64,000 nucleotides of DNA from Pseudacidovorax sp. RU35E. Its GTDB lineage: Bacteria; Pseudomonadota; Gammaproteobacteria; Burkholderiales; Burkholderiaceae_C. Below, piece after piece: positions 29,902-39,639 of this stretch (position 1 is the stretch's first letter; every line of letters starts with the position of its first letter). A program made the position numbers and the translations under genes. Location: positions 79,063 through 143,062 of the forward strand of contig NZ_FTMY01000016.1 in the NCBI RefSeq assembly GCF_900156165.1, in the 5' to 3' direction. Below the pieces are notes generated by a model that was given only the letters and a program-made list of their open reading frames with translations, made no database searches and had not been told where the DNA came from.

Positions 29902-31632
29902 TCAGTCGCGCGAGCCCGGGCCGTGCGGCGCGAGGCCCGCGGCTTGGCGCGCGGCGCGCAGCCGCTTGCGCAGCGACACCTCGGCCATGTCGAGTTCACC
30001 GACCAGCTCGCGCAGCGAGGCGTCGTTGATGCGGTGCGCCTGGCGCTCGGCATACAGCGCATGCCGCTCGGCCTGCAGACAGGTCAGGCGCAGCGCCAGC
30101 TCGTTCACGAAGCCCTGCTTGCGCGCCCGCACCGCCTCGGCCTCGTCGGCACGGGTCTCCGGCGTGGAGGCGGTGGTGCTGTCGTCGTCCAGCAGCTCCA
30201 GCCGCACCCGGTACTGCTGGGTGATGCGGCCGACCATCTCCTGGCGCTGGGCAGCGGTGTCGGCGTCCACGCCGTCCAGCGCCTTCTGGCTGCGCACCAG
30301 GCTGGCGATGGCGGCATGGCAGGCGGCGATCCGGGCCTCGCGTTCCTCGCGCACCTCGGGCGCTTCGGCTGGCTGGGGCAGATTGCGAAGCACCAGCGGC
30401 AGGCCGATGCTGCCCACCAGCAGCGTCACGAGGATGGTGCCCGTGGCCAGGAAGACCAGCAGGTCGCGCGAGGGGAAGGGCGTCGTCTCGTTGATCATCA
30501 GCGGGATCGAGAGGGCGCCGGCCAGCGTCAACGCGCCGCGGATGCCGGCCAGTGTGGTGGCGAGCGTCAGGCGCCAGGACGGCTGCTCGGCCATGCGCCC
30601 GTCCTGATGCGCGCGGCGCAGGCTGCTGCGCACCGCCACCTGCAGCCACACCCAGCGCAGCAGCAGCAGCGCAGCCGAAATGACGAACACGTAGCCCACC
30701 AGCGTCCAGGCGCCATGGTGTCTGCTCTCGTCCACCGTGCGAAGGATGGAGGGCAGCTGCAGCCCCAGCAGCAGGAAGATGGCGCCGTTGAAGGCCGACT
30801 CGATCATGGTCCAGGTGCCTTCGGCCTGCATGCGCTCGGCCACGAACTCGCCGCGTTCCAGGTCGGCGAAGTTGGTGGCGATGCCGGCCGCCACCGCGGC
30901 CAGGATGCCCGAGACGCCGATGCGTTCGCCCACGATGTAGGCCGCGAAGGGCAGCAGCACCAGCAGCAGCACCATCTGCGTGGCGGCCACGTCGCCCAGC
31001 CGGCGGGTGACGACGGCGCGGGCATGCGCGAAGGCCCAGCCCATCAGCGTGCCGGCGCCCACGCCGCCCAGGGCGATCCACAGGAACTCGCGCGTCGCCT
31101 GTGCCCACGAGAACAGGCCGGTGACGGTGGCCGCGACGGCGAACTTGAGCGCCACCAGGCCCGAGGCATCGTTCAGCAGCGATTCGCCCTCCAGCACATG
31201 CATGGTCTTGGCCGGCATGCCCAGGCGCCGCGTGATGGCCGAGACGGCCACGGCGTCGGTGGGCGAAACCACCGCAGCCAGGGCGAAGGCCACCGGCAGC
31301 GGCATCTCCGGGATCATCCAGTGCACCAGCGAGCCCAGGCCGAACACGGTGAAGGCCACCAGGCCGAAGGCCAGCTTGAGGATGGGCCGGTGCAGCGCGA
31401 AGAACTCCCGCTTGGGGATGCGCCAGCCGTCCGCGAACAGCAGCGGCGGGATGAACAGCAGCAGAAACAGCTCCGGATCGAAGGCGATGTGCAGCCCGTG
31501 CTGCGGCCACGAGAGGGCGGCGCCCAGGGCGATCTGGATCAGCGGCAGCGGGATGGCACGCAGGTAGCGGGCAGCAATGCCGGTGAGGGCGCCGAGCATC
31601 AGCACCAGCAGGACGGTTTCGACGGTGTGCAC
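29902..31632 (-). CDS. CPA1-family Na+/H+ antiporter
   Basis: 576 residues with about 12 membrane segments over residues 1-400 and a charged cytosolic tail of about 170 residues rich in Arg/Glu ([27 protein letters not shown]). Core motifs [34 protein letters not shown] with the conserved D, and [14 protein letters not shown] are those of NhaP/NhaG-like exchangers. It reads opposite to its neighbours and interrupts the liu genes. Start at 31632; the 128 bp to liuB is a divergent intergenic stretch with no gene. Confidence 0.92.
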   Translation of the reverse strand: MHTVETVLLVLMLGALTGIAARYLRAIPLPLIQIALGAALSWPQHGLHIAFDPELFLLLFIPPLLFADGWRIPKREFFALHRPILKLAFGLVAFTVFGLGSLVHWMIPEMPLPVAFALAAVVSPTDAVAVSAITRRLGMPAKTMHVLEGESLLNDASGLVALKFAVAATVTGLFSWAQATREFLWIALGGVGAGTLMGWAFAHARAVVTRRLGDVAATQMVLLLVLLPFAAYIVGERIGVSGILAAVAAGIATNFADLERGEFVAERMQAEGTWTMIESAFNGAIFLLLGLQLPSILRTVDESRHHGAWTLVGYVFVISAALLLLRWVWLQVAVRSSLRRAHQDGRMAEQPSWRLTLATTLAGIRGALTLAGALSIPLMINETTPFPSRDLLVFLATGTILVTLLVGSIGLPLVLRNLPQPAEAPEVREEREARIAACHAAIASLVRSQKALDGVDADTAAQRQEMVGRITQQYRVRLELLDDDSTTASTPETRADEAEAVRARKQGFVNELALRLTCLQAERHALYAERQAHRINDASLRELVGELDMAEVSLRKRLRAARQAAGLAPHGPGSRD

Positions 31633-31760
31633 TCGTTTTTCTTCTTCAAGGACTTTGTGAGGTGGTGGGAGGGGCGGGCTCGCAGTGTCCGCCGCCGCCG
31701 CCGAGGGTTCGCATCATCTTCGCGCGGCACGCGGCCGCGCGTCAGGCTCCAAGGACATTC

Positions 31761-33422
31761 ATGAGCAAACTGGTCTCCCAACTCAATCCCAGATCCGAGG
31801 CCTTCCAGGCCAACGCGGTCGCCATGCGCTCGCTGGTGGACGACCTGCGCGCCCAGTTCGCGCGGGTGGAGCAGGGCGGCGGCGAGGCCGCGCGCGCCAA
31901 GCACACGGCCCGCGGCAAGCTGCTGCCGCGCGACCGGGTGCAGCAGCTGCTGGACCCGGGCTCGCCCTTCCTGGAGATCGCGCCGCTGGCGGCCCATGCC
32001 ATGTACAACGGCGACGCGCCGGGCGCCGGCCTCATCGCCGGCATCGGCCGCGTGAGCGGCGTGGACTGCATGGTGGTGTGCAACGACGCCACGGTGAAGG
32101 GCGGCACCTACTACCCGATGACGGTCAAGAAGCACCTGCGCGCGCAGGAGATCGCGGCGCAGAACCGGCTGCCCTGCATCTACCTGGTCGATTCGGGCGG
32201 CGCCAACCTGCCGAACCAGGACGATGTGTTCCCCGACCGCGACCACTTTGGCCGCATCTTCTACAACCAGGCCAACATGAGCGCCGACGGCATCGCGCAG
32301 ATCGCGGTGGTGATGGGCTCGTGCACCGCGGGCGGCGCCTATGTGCCGGCCATGAGCGACGAGTCGATCATCGTCAAGGAGCAGGGCACCATCTTCCTGG
32401 GCGGCCCGCCGCTGGTGAAGGCCGCCACGGGCGAGGTGGTGTCGGCCGAGGACCTGGGCGGCGGCGACGTGCACACCCGCCTGTCGGGCGTGGCCGACCA
32501 CCTGGCGCAGAACGACCTGCATGCGCTGGCGCTGGCGCGGGAGGCGGTGAGGAACCTGAATGTTCCCCAGTCCGTTCGCACTGAGCCTGTCGAAGTGCCG
32601 GCCCCGGCTTCGACAGGCTCAGCCCGAACGGGTGGAGGCTCGCCAAGCTTCGAAGAGCCTGTCTACCCCCCCGAAGACCTCTACGGCGTCATCCCCACCG
32701 ACACGCGCAAGCCCTTCGACGTGCGCGAGATCATTGCCCGCATCGTCGACGGCAGCGAGTTCCACGAGTTCAAGGCCCGCTTCGGCACCACGCTGGTCTG
32801 CGGCTTCGCGGCCATCGAGGGCATGCCGGTGGGCATCGTGGCCAACAACGGCATCCTGTTCTCGGAGTCGGCGCAGAAGGGCGCGCACTTCATCGAGCTG
32901 TGCGGCCAGCGCAAGATCCCGCTCGTGTTCCTGCAGAACATCACCGGCTTCATGGTGGGCCGCAAGTACGAGAACGAGGGCATCGCCCGCCACGGCGCCA
33001 AGATGGTGACGGCGGTGGCCACGGTCAACGTGCCCAAGTTCACGGTCATCATCGGCGGCAGCTTCGGCGCCGGCAATTACGGCATGTGCGGCCGGGCCTA
33101 CTCGCCGCGCTTCCTCTGGATGTGGCCCAACGCCCGCATCAGCGTGATGGGCGGCGAGCAGGCCGCCAGCGTGCTGGCCACCGTCAAGCGCGACGGCATC
33201 GAGGCCCGCGGCGGCCAGTGGAGCCAGGACGAGGAAGAAGCCTTCAAGGCCCCGATCCGCCAGCAGTACGAGGACCAGGGCCACCCCTACTACGCCACCG
33301 CCCGCCTGTGGGACGACGGCATCATCGACCCCGCCGACACCCGCCGCGTGCTGGCGCTCGGCCTGGCCGCGGCGCGGCATGCGCCCATCCCCGAGCCGAA
33401 GTTCGGCGTGTTCCGCATGTGA
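31761..33422 (+). CDS. liuB: 3-methylcrotonyl-CoA carboxylase carboxyltransferase (beta) subunit, with REP-derived insertion
   Basis: 553 residues against about 535 normally. It carboxylates 3-methylcrotonyl-CoA together with LiuD. Family features: [15 protein letters not shown], the oxyanion loops [16 protein letters not shown] and [20 protein letters not shown]. Residues about 271-291 ([20 protein letters not shown]) have no counterpart in the family; they are encoded by a REP-like palindrome (32573-32595 with 32608-32630, 21 of 23 matching) inserted in frame at the linker between the N- and C-terminal carboxyltransferase halves, where it should be tolerated. Start is the ATG at 31761. Confidence 0.94.
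   Translation: MSKLVSQLNPRSEAFQANAVAMRSLVDDLRAQFARVEQGGGEAARAKHTARGKLLPRDRVQQLLDPGSPFLEIAPLAAHAMYNGDAPGAGLIAGIGRVSGVDCMVVCNDATVKGGTYYPMTVKKHLRAQEIAAQNRLPCIYLVDSGGANLPNQDDVFPDRDHFGRIFYNQANMSADGIAQIAVVMGSCTAGGAYVPAMSDESIIVKEQGTIFLGGPPLVKAATGEVVSAEDLGGGDVHTRLSGVADHLAQNDLHALALAREAVRNLNVPQSVRTEPVEVPAPASTGSARTGGGSPSFEEPVYPPEDLYGVIPTDTRKPFDVREIIARIVDGSEFHEFKARFGTTLVCGFAAIEGMPVGIVANNGILFSESAQKGAHFIELCGQRKIPLVFLQNITGFMVGRKYENEGIARHGAKMVTAVATVNVPKFTVIIGGSFGAGNYGMCGRAYSPRFLWMWPNARISVMGGEQAASVLATVKRDGIEARGGQWSQDEEEAFKAPIRQQYEDQGHPYYATARLWDDGIIDPADTRRVLALGLAAARHAPIPEPKFGVFRM
32573..32630. repeat. REP-like palindrome inside liuB
   Basis: Arms of 23 bases (32573-32595 and 32608-32630) with a 12-base loop; 21 of 23 bases pair. 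The core is gagcctgtcgaag / cttcgacaggctc, a word common in extragenic repeats of proteobacteria. The inserted length keeps the frame. A related half-element lies in uvrA at 60132-60155. Confidence 0.85.
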
Positions 33423-33429
33423 GGCGCGA

Positions 33430-33457
33430 TGTGTATGATTTTTTGTTTTCATACACA
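33430..33457. promoter_or_regulatory. inverted repeat upstream of vapBC, candidate operator
   Basis: A perfect 9-base inverted repeat (tgtgtatga at 33430-33438, tcatacaca at 33449-33457) with a T-rich 10-base spacer lies immediately upstream of the antitoxin start. VapBC complexes usually bind such palindromes to repress their own operon. Confidence 0.55.
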
Positions 33458-33468
33458 CAGGGATTGCC

Positions 33469-33750
33469 ATGCGGACCAACATCGTGATCGACGACGCGCT
33501 GATGGAGGCCGCCATGAAGGCCGGCGGCTTCAGCACCAAGAAGGAGGCGGTGGAAGAGGGCCTGCGCCTTCTGGCGCGCCGCAAGGCCTATCAAGACCTG
33601 CGCGCCCTGCGCGGCAAGCTCACCTGGGCGGTCGACGCCAGCGTGGACTGGACGACGCTCGAGGCCGAGTCCGTGGCCGTGCAGGACCAGCCGGCCCCCT
33701 ATGCCGCCGCCGCGTCCAAGCCTTCCGCCAGGAAGCGCGCGAAGCCATGA
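33469..33750 (+). CDS. vapB: VapB-type antitoxin
   Basis: 93 residues. The first 35 residues (MRTNIVIDDALMEAAMKAG, STKKEAVEEGL) form a ribbon-helix-helix typical of VapB type antitoxins with a MRTNI-D start; the tail is flexible and basic. It overlaps vapC by four bases (ATGA). It should bind DNA and neutralise VapC. Confidence 0.88.
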   Translation: MRTNIVIDDALMEAAMKAGGFSTKKEAVEEGLRLLARRKAYQDLRALRGKLTWAVDASVDWTTLEAESVAVQDQPAPYAAAASKPSARKRAKP

Positions 33751-34139
33751 TCACCGTCGACTCCAGCGTCTGGATCGACTACTTCCGCGGCCGCACGACG
33801 CCGCGCACCCAGGCCCTGGACGCCCTGCTGGACGACAGCGCCAACGAACTGGTGCTGCTCGACCTGGTGCTGATGGAGGTGCTGCGCGGCTTCGTGCATG
33901 ACCGGGAGCAGCGGCTGGCCCGCCAGCGCCTGCGCATGCTGCCCATCGCCACGGCTGGTGGCGAAGCCGTGGCCCTGCGTGCCGCCGACATCTACCGCCA
34001 GCAGCGCCAGCGCGGCATCACCGTGCGCAGCCCCATCGACCTGATGGTCGCCGCCTGGTGCGTGGAGCATGGCTGTGCGCTCCTGCTTGGCGACCGCGAT
34101 TTCGACGGCATCGACGGCCTGCTCGGCTGGAAGAACTGA
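33747..34139 (+). CDS. vapC: VapC-type PIN-domain ribonuclease toxin
   Basis: 130 residues. The acidic PIN residues are in place: D5 (MITVDSSVWID), E44, D98 (SPIDLMVAAW) and D116 (GDRDFD). VapC toxins cleave specific tRNAs or rRNA. The pair interrupts the liu cluster between liuB and the hydrolase/liuC genes, which is an accessory insertion compared with the compact liu operons of relatives. Confidence 0.9.
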   Translation: MITVDSSVWIDYFRGRTTPRTQALDALLDDSANELVLLDLVLMEVLRGFVHDREQRLARQRLRMLPIATAGGEAVALRAADIYRQQRQRGITVRSPIDLMVAAWCVEHGCALLLGDRDFDGIDGLLGWKN

Positions 34140-34143
34140 AGCC

Positions 34144-35106
34144 ATGTATCCGCGCGACCGCCATCCCTCTCGCACCAGCCGCCCGCCGGTCGGGCGCGGC
34201 CCCGGGGGGCGAGCATGGGTGCGGACGATTGCCAGTGCCCTCCGGCGCGCATGGCTGGCCCTGCCGCTGGCGGCTGCCCTTCTTCCTGCGCATGCGACGC
34301 TGCGCGAAACCCAGTTCGACGTGCCCGTCTCGGTGCAGGACATGCAGGGCCGGCGCGTCGCCCAGACGATCCGCGTCACCGTGTTCGACGACGACGCCAA
34401 TCCGCACCCGGCCCCGGTGCTGGTGCTCAACCACGGCCGGGCGGTCGACGCGGCCGGCCGCGCCGCGCTGGGCCGCGCGCGCTATCACGAGGCCTCCCGC
34501 TTCTTCGTGCGCCACGGCTTCATCGTCGCGGTGCCTACGCGCGTGGGCTACGGCGTGACGGGCGGGCCGGACGTGGAGGACAGCGGGGCCTGCCAGCGGC
34601 GCGACTATGCCGCGGGATATGGCGCAGCGGCCGACCAGGCGCTTGCGGCGCTGGCCGCCGTGCGCGCCATGCCCGGTGCGGATCCGGCGCGCGCCGTCAT
34701 CGTGGGCCAGTCCTATGGCGGGGCCACGGCCATTGCCGCCGCGGCGCGGGCCACACCCGGCGTGGTGGCCGCGATCAACTTCGCCGGCGGTGGCGGCGGC
34801 GATCCGCGCACGCGTGCCGGCAATCCCTGTTCGCCGCAGCAGATGGGCGAACTCTTCGCCAGCTACGGCCGCGCCGTGCGCATGCCCACCCTGTGGCTCT
34901 ATGCCGAGAACGACCAGTACTTCGGCCCTGAATGGCCGCGCCAGTGGTTCTCGGCCTTCCGCGCCGCCGGCGGCAGCGGCGAGTTCGTGCAGTTCCCGCC
35001 ACAGGGCGAGGACGGCCACAGCACCTTCACCCGCGCACCGCAGGTCTGGCAGCCGGTTGTGTCCGGCTTTCTGCAGCGGCTGGGCTTTCCGGCGCTGCGC
35101 GATTGA
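34144..35106 (+). CDS. secreted alpha/beta-hydrolase (dienelactone hydrolase-like)
   Basis: 320 residues from ATG 34144, with a long basic N-terminus and a hydrophobic segment (LALPLAAALLPAHA) about residues 38-52 that looks like a signal peptide with an extended n-region. The hydrolase core has the oxyanion turn LVLNHGRAVD, nucleophile elbow GQSYGG and a late GEDGHSTF with the likely His. Substrate unknown. It begins 4 bp after vapC. The true start may be internal (for example near residue 25), which would give a normal signal peptide. Confidence 0.8.
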   Translation: MYPRDRHPSRTSRPPVGRGPGGRAWVRTIASALRRAWLALPLAAALLPAHATLRETQFDVPVSVQDMQGRRVAQTIRVTVFDDDANPHPAPVLVLNHGRAVDAAGRAALGRARYHEASRFFVRHGFIVAVPTRVGYGVTGGPDVEDSGACQRRDYAAGYGAAADQALAALAAVRAMPGADPARAVIVGQSYGGATAIAAAARATPGVVAAINFAGGGGGDPRTRAGNPCSPQQMGELFASYGRAVRMPTLWLYAENDQYFGPEWPRQWFSAFRAAGGSGEFVQFPPQGEDGHSTFTRAPQVWQPVVSGFLQRLGFPALRD

Positions 35107-35140
35107 GCGTCCCTTCCAACGACACACACGAGACACGCCA

Positions 35141-35935
35141 ATGACCGACTTCACCACGCTCGAACTCACCATCGAAGGCCCTGTCGCCCGCATCTGGCTC
35201 AACCGCCCCGAGATGCGCAACGCCATCGACGACGTCTTCATCCGCGAGCTGGCCAAGGCCTTTGCGCAGGCCCAGGACGCAAGCGGCGTGCGTGCCGTGG
35301 TGCTGGGCGGGCGCGGCCCGGCCTTCTGCGCCGGGGCCAACCTCAACTGGATGAAGCGGGCCGCCAGCTTCACGCCCGAGCAGAACCTGCAGGACGCCGC
35401 CGGTCTGCCGCGCATGCTGCGCACCCTGGCCGAGAGCCGCCTGCCGGTCATCGCGCGCATCCAGGGCGATGTGTACGCGGGTGGCATGGGCCTGGTGTCG
35501 GTGTGTGACGTGGCCATCAGCGCAGATAGCGCGCACTACTGCCTCAGCGAGGTGAAGATCGGCCTCATCCCCGCCACCATCAGTCCCTACGTGATCCGGG
35601 CAATGGGCGCGCGTGCGGCGCAGCGCTACTTCCTCACGGCCGAGCGCTTCACGGCGGCCGAGGCGCATCGCATGGGCTTCGTGCACGAGGTGGTGGCCGC
35701 CGACGCGCTGGACGCCAAGGTGGACGAGGTGCTCAAGAACATCCTGGCCGCCGCACCCGGCGCCGTGGCCGAGTCCAAGCGCCTGCTGCGCGACGTGACG
35801 GGCCAGCCCATCGATGACGAGCTGACGGCGGAGACGGTGCGCCGCATCGCTGGCCTGCGTGCCAGCGAAGAGGGGCAGGAAGGCCTTCGTGCCTTCCTGG
35901 AAAAGCGCAAGCCGGCCTGGACCCAGGCGCGCTGA
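35141..35935 (+). CDS. liuC: enoyl-CoA hydratase/isomerase, probable methylglutaconyl-CoA hydratase
   Basis: 264 residues, the crotonase family. Motifs: ARIWLNRPEMRNAIDD, the oxyanion GRGPAFCAGANLNWMKRAA, and a catalytic region IQGDVYAGGMGLVSVCDVAIS followed by FCLSEVKIGLIPATISPYVIRAMG-like text (LSEVKIGLIPATISPYVI) that is characteristic of methylglutaconyl-CoA hydratases. It acts between LiuB/LiuD and LiuE in leucine degradation. Starts 34 bp after the hydrolase. Confidence 0.92.
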   Translation: MTDFTTLELTIEGPVARIWLNRPEMRNAIDDVFIRELAKAFAQAQDASGVRAVVLGGRGPAFCAGANLNWMKRAASFTPEQNLQDAAGLPRMLRTLAESRLPVIARIQGDVYAGGMGLVSVCDVAISADSAHYCLSEVKIGLIPATISPYVIRAMGARAAQRYFLTAERFTAAEAHRMGFVHEVVAADALDAKVDEVLKNILAAAPGAVAESKRLLRDVTGQPIDDELTAETVRRIAGLRASEEGQEGLRAFLEKRKPAWTQAR

Positions 35936-35945
35936 TCGGTCGCCG

Positions 35946-36647
35946 ATGGACGGTCTGGACTTTCCCCAACTGCTCGCCCTGGCCGCCGCCCTGGGATGGG
36001 CCAGCGGCGTGCGGCTGTACCTGGCGGTGCTGCTGGTGGGCCTGGCCGGCTGGCTGGGCTGGGTGCCGCTGCCGGCGGGGCTGCAGGCGCTGTCGCATCC
36101 GGTGGTGCTGATCGTCAGCGGCTTCCTGGTCTTCGTCGAATTCTTCGCCGACAAGATCCCGGGCCTGGATTCGCTCTGGGACATGGTCCACACGGTGATC
36201 CGCATCCCGGCCGGCGCGGCCCTCGCGGCCTCGGTGTTCGGCGCCGACCATGCGGCCATGGCGGTGGTGGCGGCGCTGGTGGGCGGCGGCTTCGCGGCCA
36301 CGGCGCATGCGGCCAAGGCCACCACGCGCGCGGCGATCAACACCTCGCCCGAGCCCTTCACCAACGTGGGCGCCTCGCTGGCCGAGGACTCGCTGGTGCC
36401 CGCCGGCCTGTGGCTGGCGCTGGCGCATCCGCTGGTCTTCCTGGTGGCGCTCGTGCTGGTGCTCGTCCTCAGCGTGTGGCTGATCCGCAAGAGCTGGCGC
36501 TTTTTGCGCGCGCTCGTCGGCCGCCTCACGCGCATCTTCAGCGGCCGGCCCGACCCGGGTGTCGCCCCTGCCTTCGCCCGCGGTCGCCGCGGCACAACAT
36601 CGTCCGGAGACCTGCCTCATGTTCAAGAAGATCCTCATCGCCAATAG
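35946..36647 (+). CDS. DUF4126 membrane protein
   Basis: 233 residues with four to five hydrophobic segments, beginning MDGLDFPQLLALAAALGWASGVR and containing VEFFADKIPGLDSLWDMVHT and AHAAKATTRAAINTSPEPFTN, hallmarks of DUF4126. Function unknown. The gene overlaps the start of liuD by 29 bases, tying it to the liu transcript. Confidence 0.85.
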   Translation: MDGLDFPQLLALAAALGWASGVRLYLAVLLVGLAGWLGWVPLPAGLQALSHPVVLIVSGFLVFVEFFADKIPGLDSLWDMVHTVIRIPAGAALAASVFGADHAAMAVVAALVGGGFAATAHAAKATTRAAINTSPEPFTNVGASLAEDSLVPAGLWLALAHPLVFLVALVLVLVLSVWLIRKSWRFLRALVGRLTRIFSGRPDPGVAPAFARGRRGTTSSGDLPHVQEDPHRQ

Positions 36648-38637
36648 AGGCGAGATCGCCTGCCGCGTGGCCGCCACCGCGCGCCGCCTGGGCGTGCGCA
36701 CCGTGGCCGTGTATTCCGACGCCGACGCGCAGGCCAACCATGTGCGCGCCTGCGACGAGGCCGTGGCCCTGGGCGGCAACGCGCCCAAGGAAAGCTATCT
36801 GCGTTGGGAACGCATCCTGGAGGCCGCTCGCGCCACCGGCGCCGAGGCCATCCATCCCGGCTACGGCTTCCTGTCCGAGAACGAGGACTTCGCCCGCGCC
36901 TGCGCCGAGGCGGGCCTGGTCTTCATCGGCCCGCCGCCCTCGGCCATCCAGGCCATGGGCCTGAAGGCCGAGTCCAAGCGGCTGATGGAGAAGGCGGGCG
37001 TGCCGCTGGTGCCCGGCTACCACGGTGCCGACCAGGACCCGGCCCTGCTGCAGCGCGAGGCCGACCGCATCGGCTACCCCGTACTCATCAAGGCCAGCGC
37101 GGGCGGCGGTGGCAAGGGCATGCGCATCGTCGAGAAGAGCGAAGACTTCGCCGCCGCCCTGGCCAGTTGCCAGCGCGAGGCGATCAACAGCTTCGGCGAC
37201 GACGCGGTGCTGATCGAGAAGTACGTGCAGCGCCCGCGGCACATCGAAATCCAGGTCTTCGGCGACACGCAGGGCCACTACGTGCACCTGTTCGAGCGCG
37301 ACTGCTCGGTGCAGCGCCGCCACCAGAAGGTGCTGGAAGAAGCGCCCGCGCCCGGCATGCCGGCCGCGCTGCGCCAGCGCATGGGCCAGGCCGCCGTCGA
37401 TGCGGCCCGCGCCGTGGACTATGTGGGTGCCGGCACGGTTGAGTTCATCGTCGAGCAGACCGGCGGCTACGACGCGCCCGAGGCCATGACCTTCTACTTC
37501 ATGGAGATGAACACGCGGCTGCAGGTGGAGCATCCGGTGACCGAGGCCATCACTGGCCTGGACCTCGTGGAGTGGCAACTGCGCGTGGCCGCCGGCGAGC
37601 CGCTGCCGCTGGCGCAGGACGACTTGCGCATCCACGGCCATGCCATCGAGGCGCGCATCTGCGCCGAGAACCCGGACAAGGGCTTCCTGCCCGCCACCGG
37701 CCCGCTGACCGTCTACCGCAAGCCGGCCGCCGCGGCCTTCGCGCGGGCCGATGTGCGCATCGACGATGGCGTGCGCGAGGGCGGCGAGATCTCGCCTTAC
37801 TACGACTCCATGATCGCCAAGCTGATCGTGCATGGCGACACGCGCGAGCAGGCGCTGGCCCGGCTCGACGCCGCGCTGGCGCAGGTGCAGATCGTGGGCG
37901 TGGCGACCAACGTGCAGTTCCTGCGCGGCGTGCTGGCCACCGAGTCCTTCTCGAAGGCGCGGCTGGACACGGCGCTGATCGAGCGCGAGCGGGCGCAGCT
38001 CTTCGACCGCCATCCGCTCGGCCCGTCGCTGCTGGCGGCGGCCGTGGTGGCGCGCCAGCTGGCCGACGAGGCGGCGCAGGGCGTGGGCGGCCCCTTCGGC
38101 CGTGCCGACGGCTGGCGCGGCCTCGGCGCCGCCATGCGGACCTTCGCCTTCGACTTCAACGGCCAGGGCGCCACTGCGCTGCTGCGCTACGGCCCCGGCG
38201 CCACGCGCCACCTGAGCGTGGGCGAGGGCGAGTCGCAGGTGGCGGGCGACCTGCGCTGGACCCTGCTGCCCGACGGTCGCCTGTCGCTGGACTTCGCCGG
38301 CCGCCGCGAGGTGCTGGCCGTGCACCGCCACCAGGACCAGTGGCATGTGTTCGGCCAGGCCGGCGCCGGCCGCATCGACGCCGTGGACCGGCTCGCCCAT
38401 GCCGGCGACACCCAGGCCGAGGGCGGGCGCCTGACGGCGCCGATGCCCGGCAAGGTGGTGTCCTTCGCCGTCAAGGCGGGCGACACCGTGAGCAAGGGCC
38501 AGCCGCTGGCGGTGATGGAGGCCATGAAGATGGAGCACACCATCGCCGCGCCGGCCGACGGCACCGTGGCCGAGCTGCTGTTCGCGCCCGGCGACCAGGT
38601 CACCGAAGGGGCAGAGCTCCTGCGCCTGGCCGCGTAG
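36619..38637 (+). CDS. liuD: 3-methylcrotonyl-CoA carboxylase biotin-carrying (alpha) subunit
   Basis: 672 residues. Biotin carboxylase domain at 1-450 (KKILIANRGEIACRV, ATP loop ASAGGGGKGMR, MEMNTRLQVEHPVTEAITGLDLVEWQL) and a biotinyl domain at the C-terminus with EAMKMEHT, biotinyl Lys at K637, 35 residues from the end. With LiuB it carboxylates 3-methylcrotonyl-CoA. The start codon lies inside the 3' end of the DUF4126 gene. Confidence 0.95.
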   Translation: MFKKILIANRGEIACRVAATARRLGVRTVAVYSDADAQANHVRACDEAVALGGNAPKESYLRWERILEAARATGAEAIHPGYGFLSENEDFARACAEAGLVFIGPPPSAIQAMGLKAESKRLMEKAGVPLVPGYHGADQDPALLQREADRIGYPVLIKASAGGGGKGMRIVEKSEDFAAALASCQREAINSFGDDAVLIEKYVQRPRHIEIQVFGDTQGHYVHLFERDCSVQRRHQKVLEEAPAPGMPAALRQRMGQAAVDAARAVDYVGAGTVEFIVEQTGGYDAPEAMTFYFMEMNTRLQVEHPVTEAITGLDLVEWQLRVAAGEPLPLAQDDLRIHGHAIEARICAENPDKGFLPATGPLTVYRKPAAAAFARADVRIDDGVREGGEISPYYDSMIAKLIVHGDTREQALARLDAALAQVQIVGVATNVQFLRGVLATESFSKARLDTALIERERAQLFDRHPLGPSLLAAAVVARQLADEAAQGVGGPFGRADGWRGLGAAMRTFAFDFNGQGATALLRYGPGATRHLSVGEGESQVAGDLRWTLLPDGRLSLDFAGRREVLAVHRHQDQWHVFGQAGAGRIDAVDRLAHAGDTQAEGGRLTAPMPGKVVSFAVKAGDTVSKGQPLAVMEAMKMEHTIAAPADGTVAELLFAPGDQVTEGAELLRLAA

Positions 38638-38678
38638 CATCGCGGGCTGTCCTTCACAGCCCTTTTCTGCCTGCCCCC

Positions 38679-39599
38679 ATGCGCATCGCCCTCTGCCTGA
38701 CCGACACCAAAGCCGCCCCCTGGATCGAGGGCCTGCAAGCCGCCCTGCCGGACGCCGAGATCGTCGACTGGACGCCCGGCAGCCCGCAGGCCGACTACGC
38801 CGTGGTGTGGGCGCCGCCGCAGCAGTTCGTGGACGAGCAGGCCGGCCTGAAGGCCATGTTCAACATCGGCGCGGGCGTGGACGCCATCCTGCGGCTCGCA
38901 CTGCCGCCCACGCTGCAGGTGGTGCGGCTGGACGATGCCGGCATGTCGGTGCAGATGGCCGAGTACGTGTGCCATGCGCTGATCCGCCACTTCCGCGAGT
39001 TCGACGTCTACGAGGCCGAGGCGCGGCAGGGCCGCTGGGTCTACCGCAAGCCGCTCGCGCGGGCCGACTTCCCGGTCGGCATCATGGGCCTGGGTGTGCT
39101 GGGCGAACGCGTGGCGCGCGCGGTGCAGCAGTTCGAGTTTCCGGTGCTGGGCTGGAGCCGCACGCCCAAGTCCATCGAGGGCGTGCGCACCTTCGCGGGT
39201 GAGGCGCGGCTGGGCGACTTTCTGGTCAACACGCGGGTGCTGGTCAACCTGCTGCCACTGACCGATGCCACGCGCGGCATCCTCAACCGCACCACGCTGT
39301 CGGCCCTCAAGGCCGGCGGCTACCTGATCCACATCGCGCGCGGCGGCCATCTGGTGGAAGAAGACCTGATCCCGCTGCTCGACAGCGGCAAGCTCGCAGG
39401 CGCCACGCTCGACGTCTTCCAGCAGGAGCCGCTGCCCGCCGACCATGCCTTCTGGCGGCATCCCAGGATCACCGTCACCCCGCACGGCTCGGCCCGCACG
39501 CTGCGCAGCGAGTCCATTGCGCAGATCGCCGGCAAGATCCAGGCGCTGCAGGCCGGCCAGCCGATCGCGGGCGTGGTCGATCCGCAGCGTGGATATTGA
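38679..39599 (+). CDS. ghrA: glyoxylate/hydroxypyruvate reductase A-type dehydrogenase
   Basis: 306 residues, the usual length. NAD(P)-binding GIMGLGVLGERVA near 140, substrate-loop NIGAGVDAIL, AEYVCHALI, HIARGGHLVEEDLI with the conserved Arg, DVFQQEPLP with Glu, and the active-site His in TVTPHGSA. It reduces glyoxylate or hydroxypyruvate. It sits between liuD and liuE without obvious metabolic link; co-transcription is likely since both gaps are about 40 bp. Confidence 0.9.
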   Translation: MRIALCLTDTKAAPWIEGLQAALPDAEIVDWTPGSPQADYAVVWAPPQQFVDEQAGLKAMFNIGAGVDAILRLALPPTLQVVRLDDAGMSVQMAEYVCHALIRHFREFDVYEAEARQGRWVYRKPLARADFPVGIMGLGVLGERVARAVQQFEFPVLGWSRTPKSIEGVRTFAGEARLGDFLVNTRVLVNLLPLTDATRGILNRTTLSALKAGGYLIHIARGGHLVEEDLIPLLDSGKLAGATLDVFQQEPLPADHAFWRHPRITVTPHGSARTLRSESIAQIAGKIQALQAGQPIAGVVDPQRGY

Positions 39600-39639
39600 C
39601 TGAGACCCGCCGCGCCGAGCCCAACCACGGAGCCCTTCC

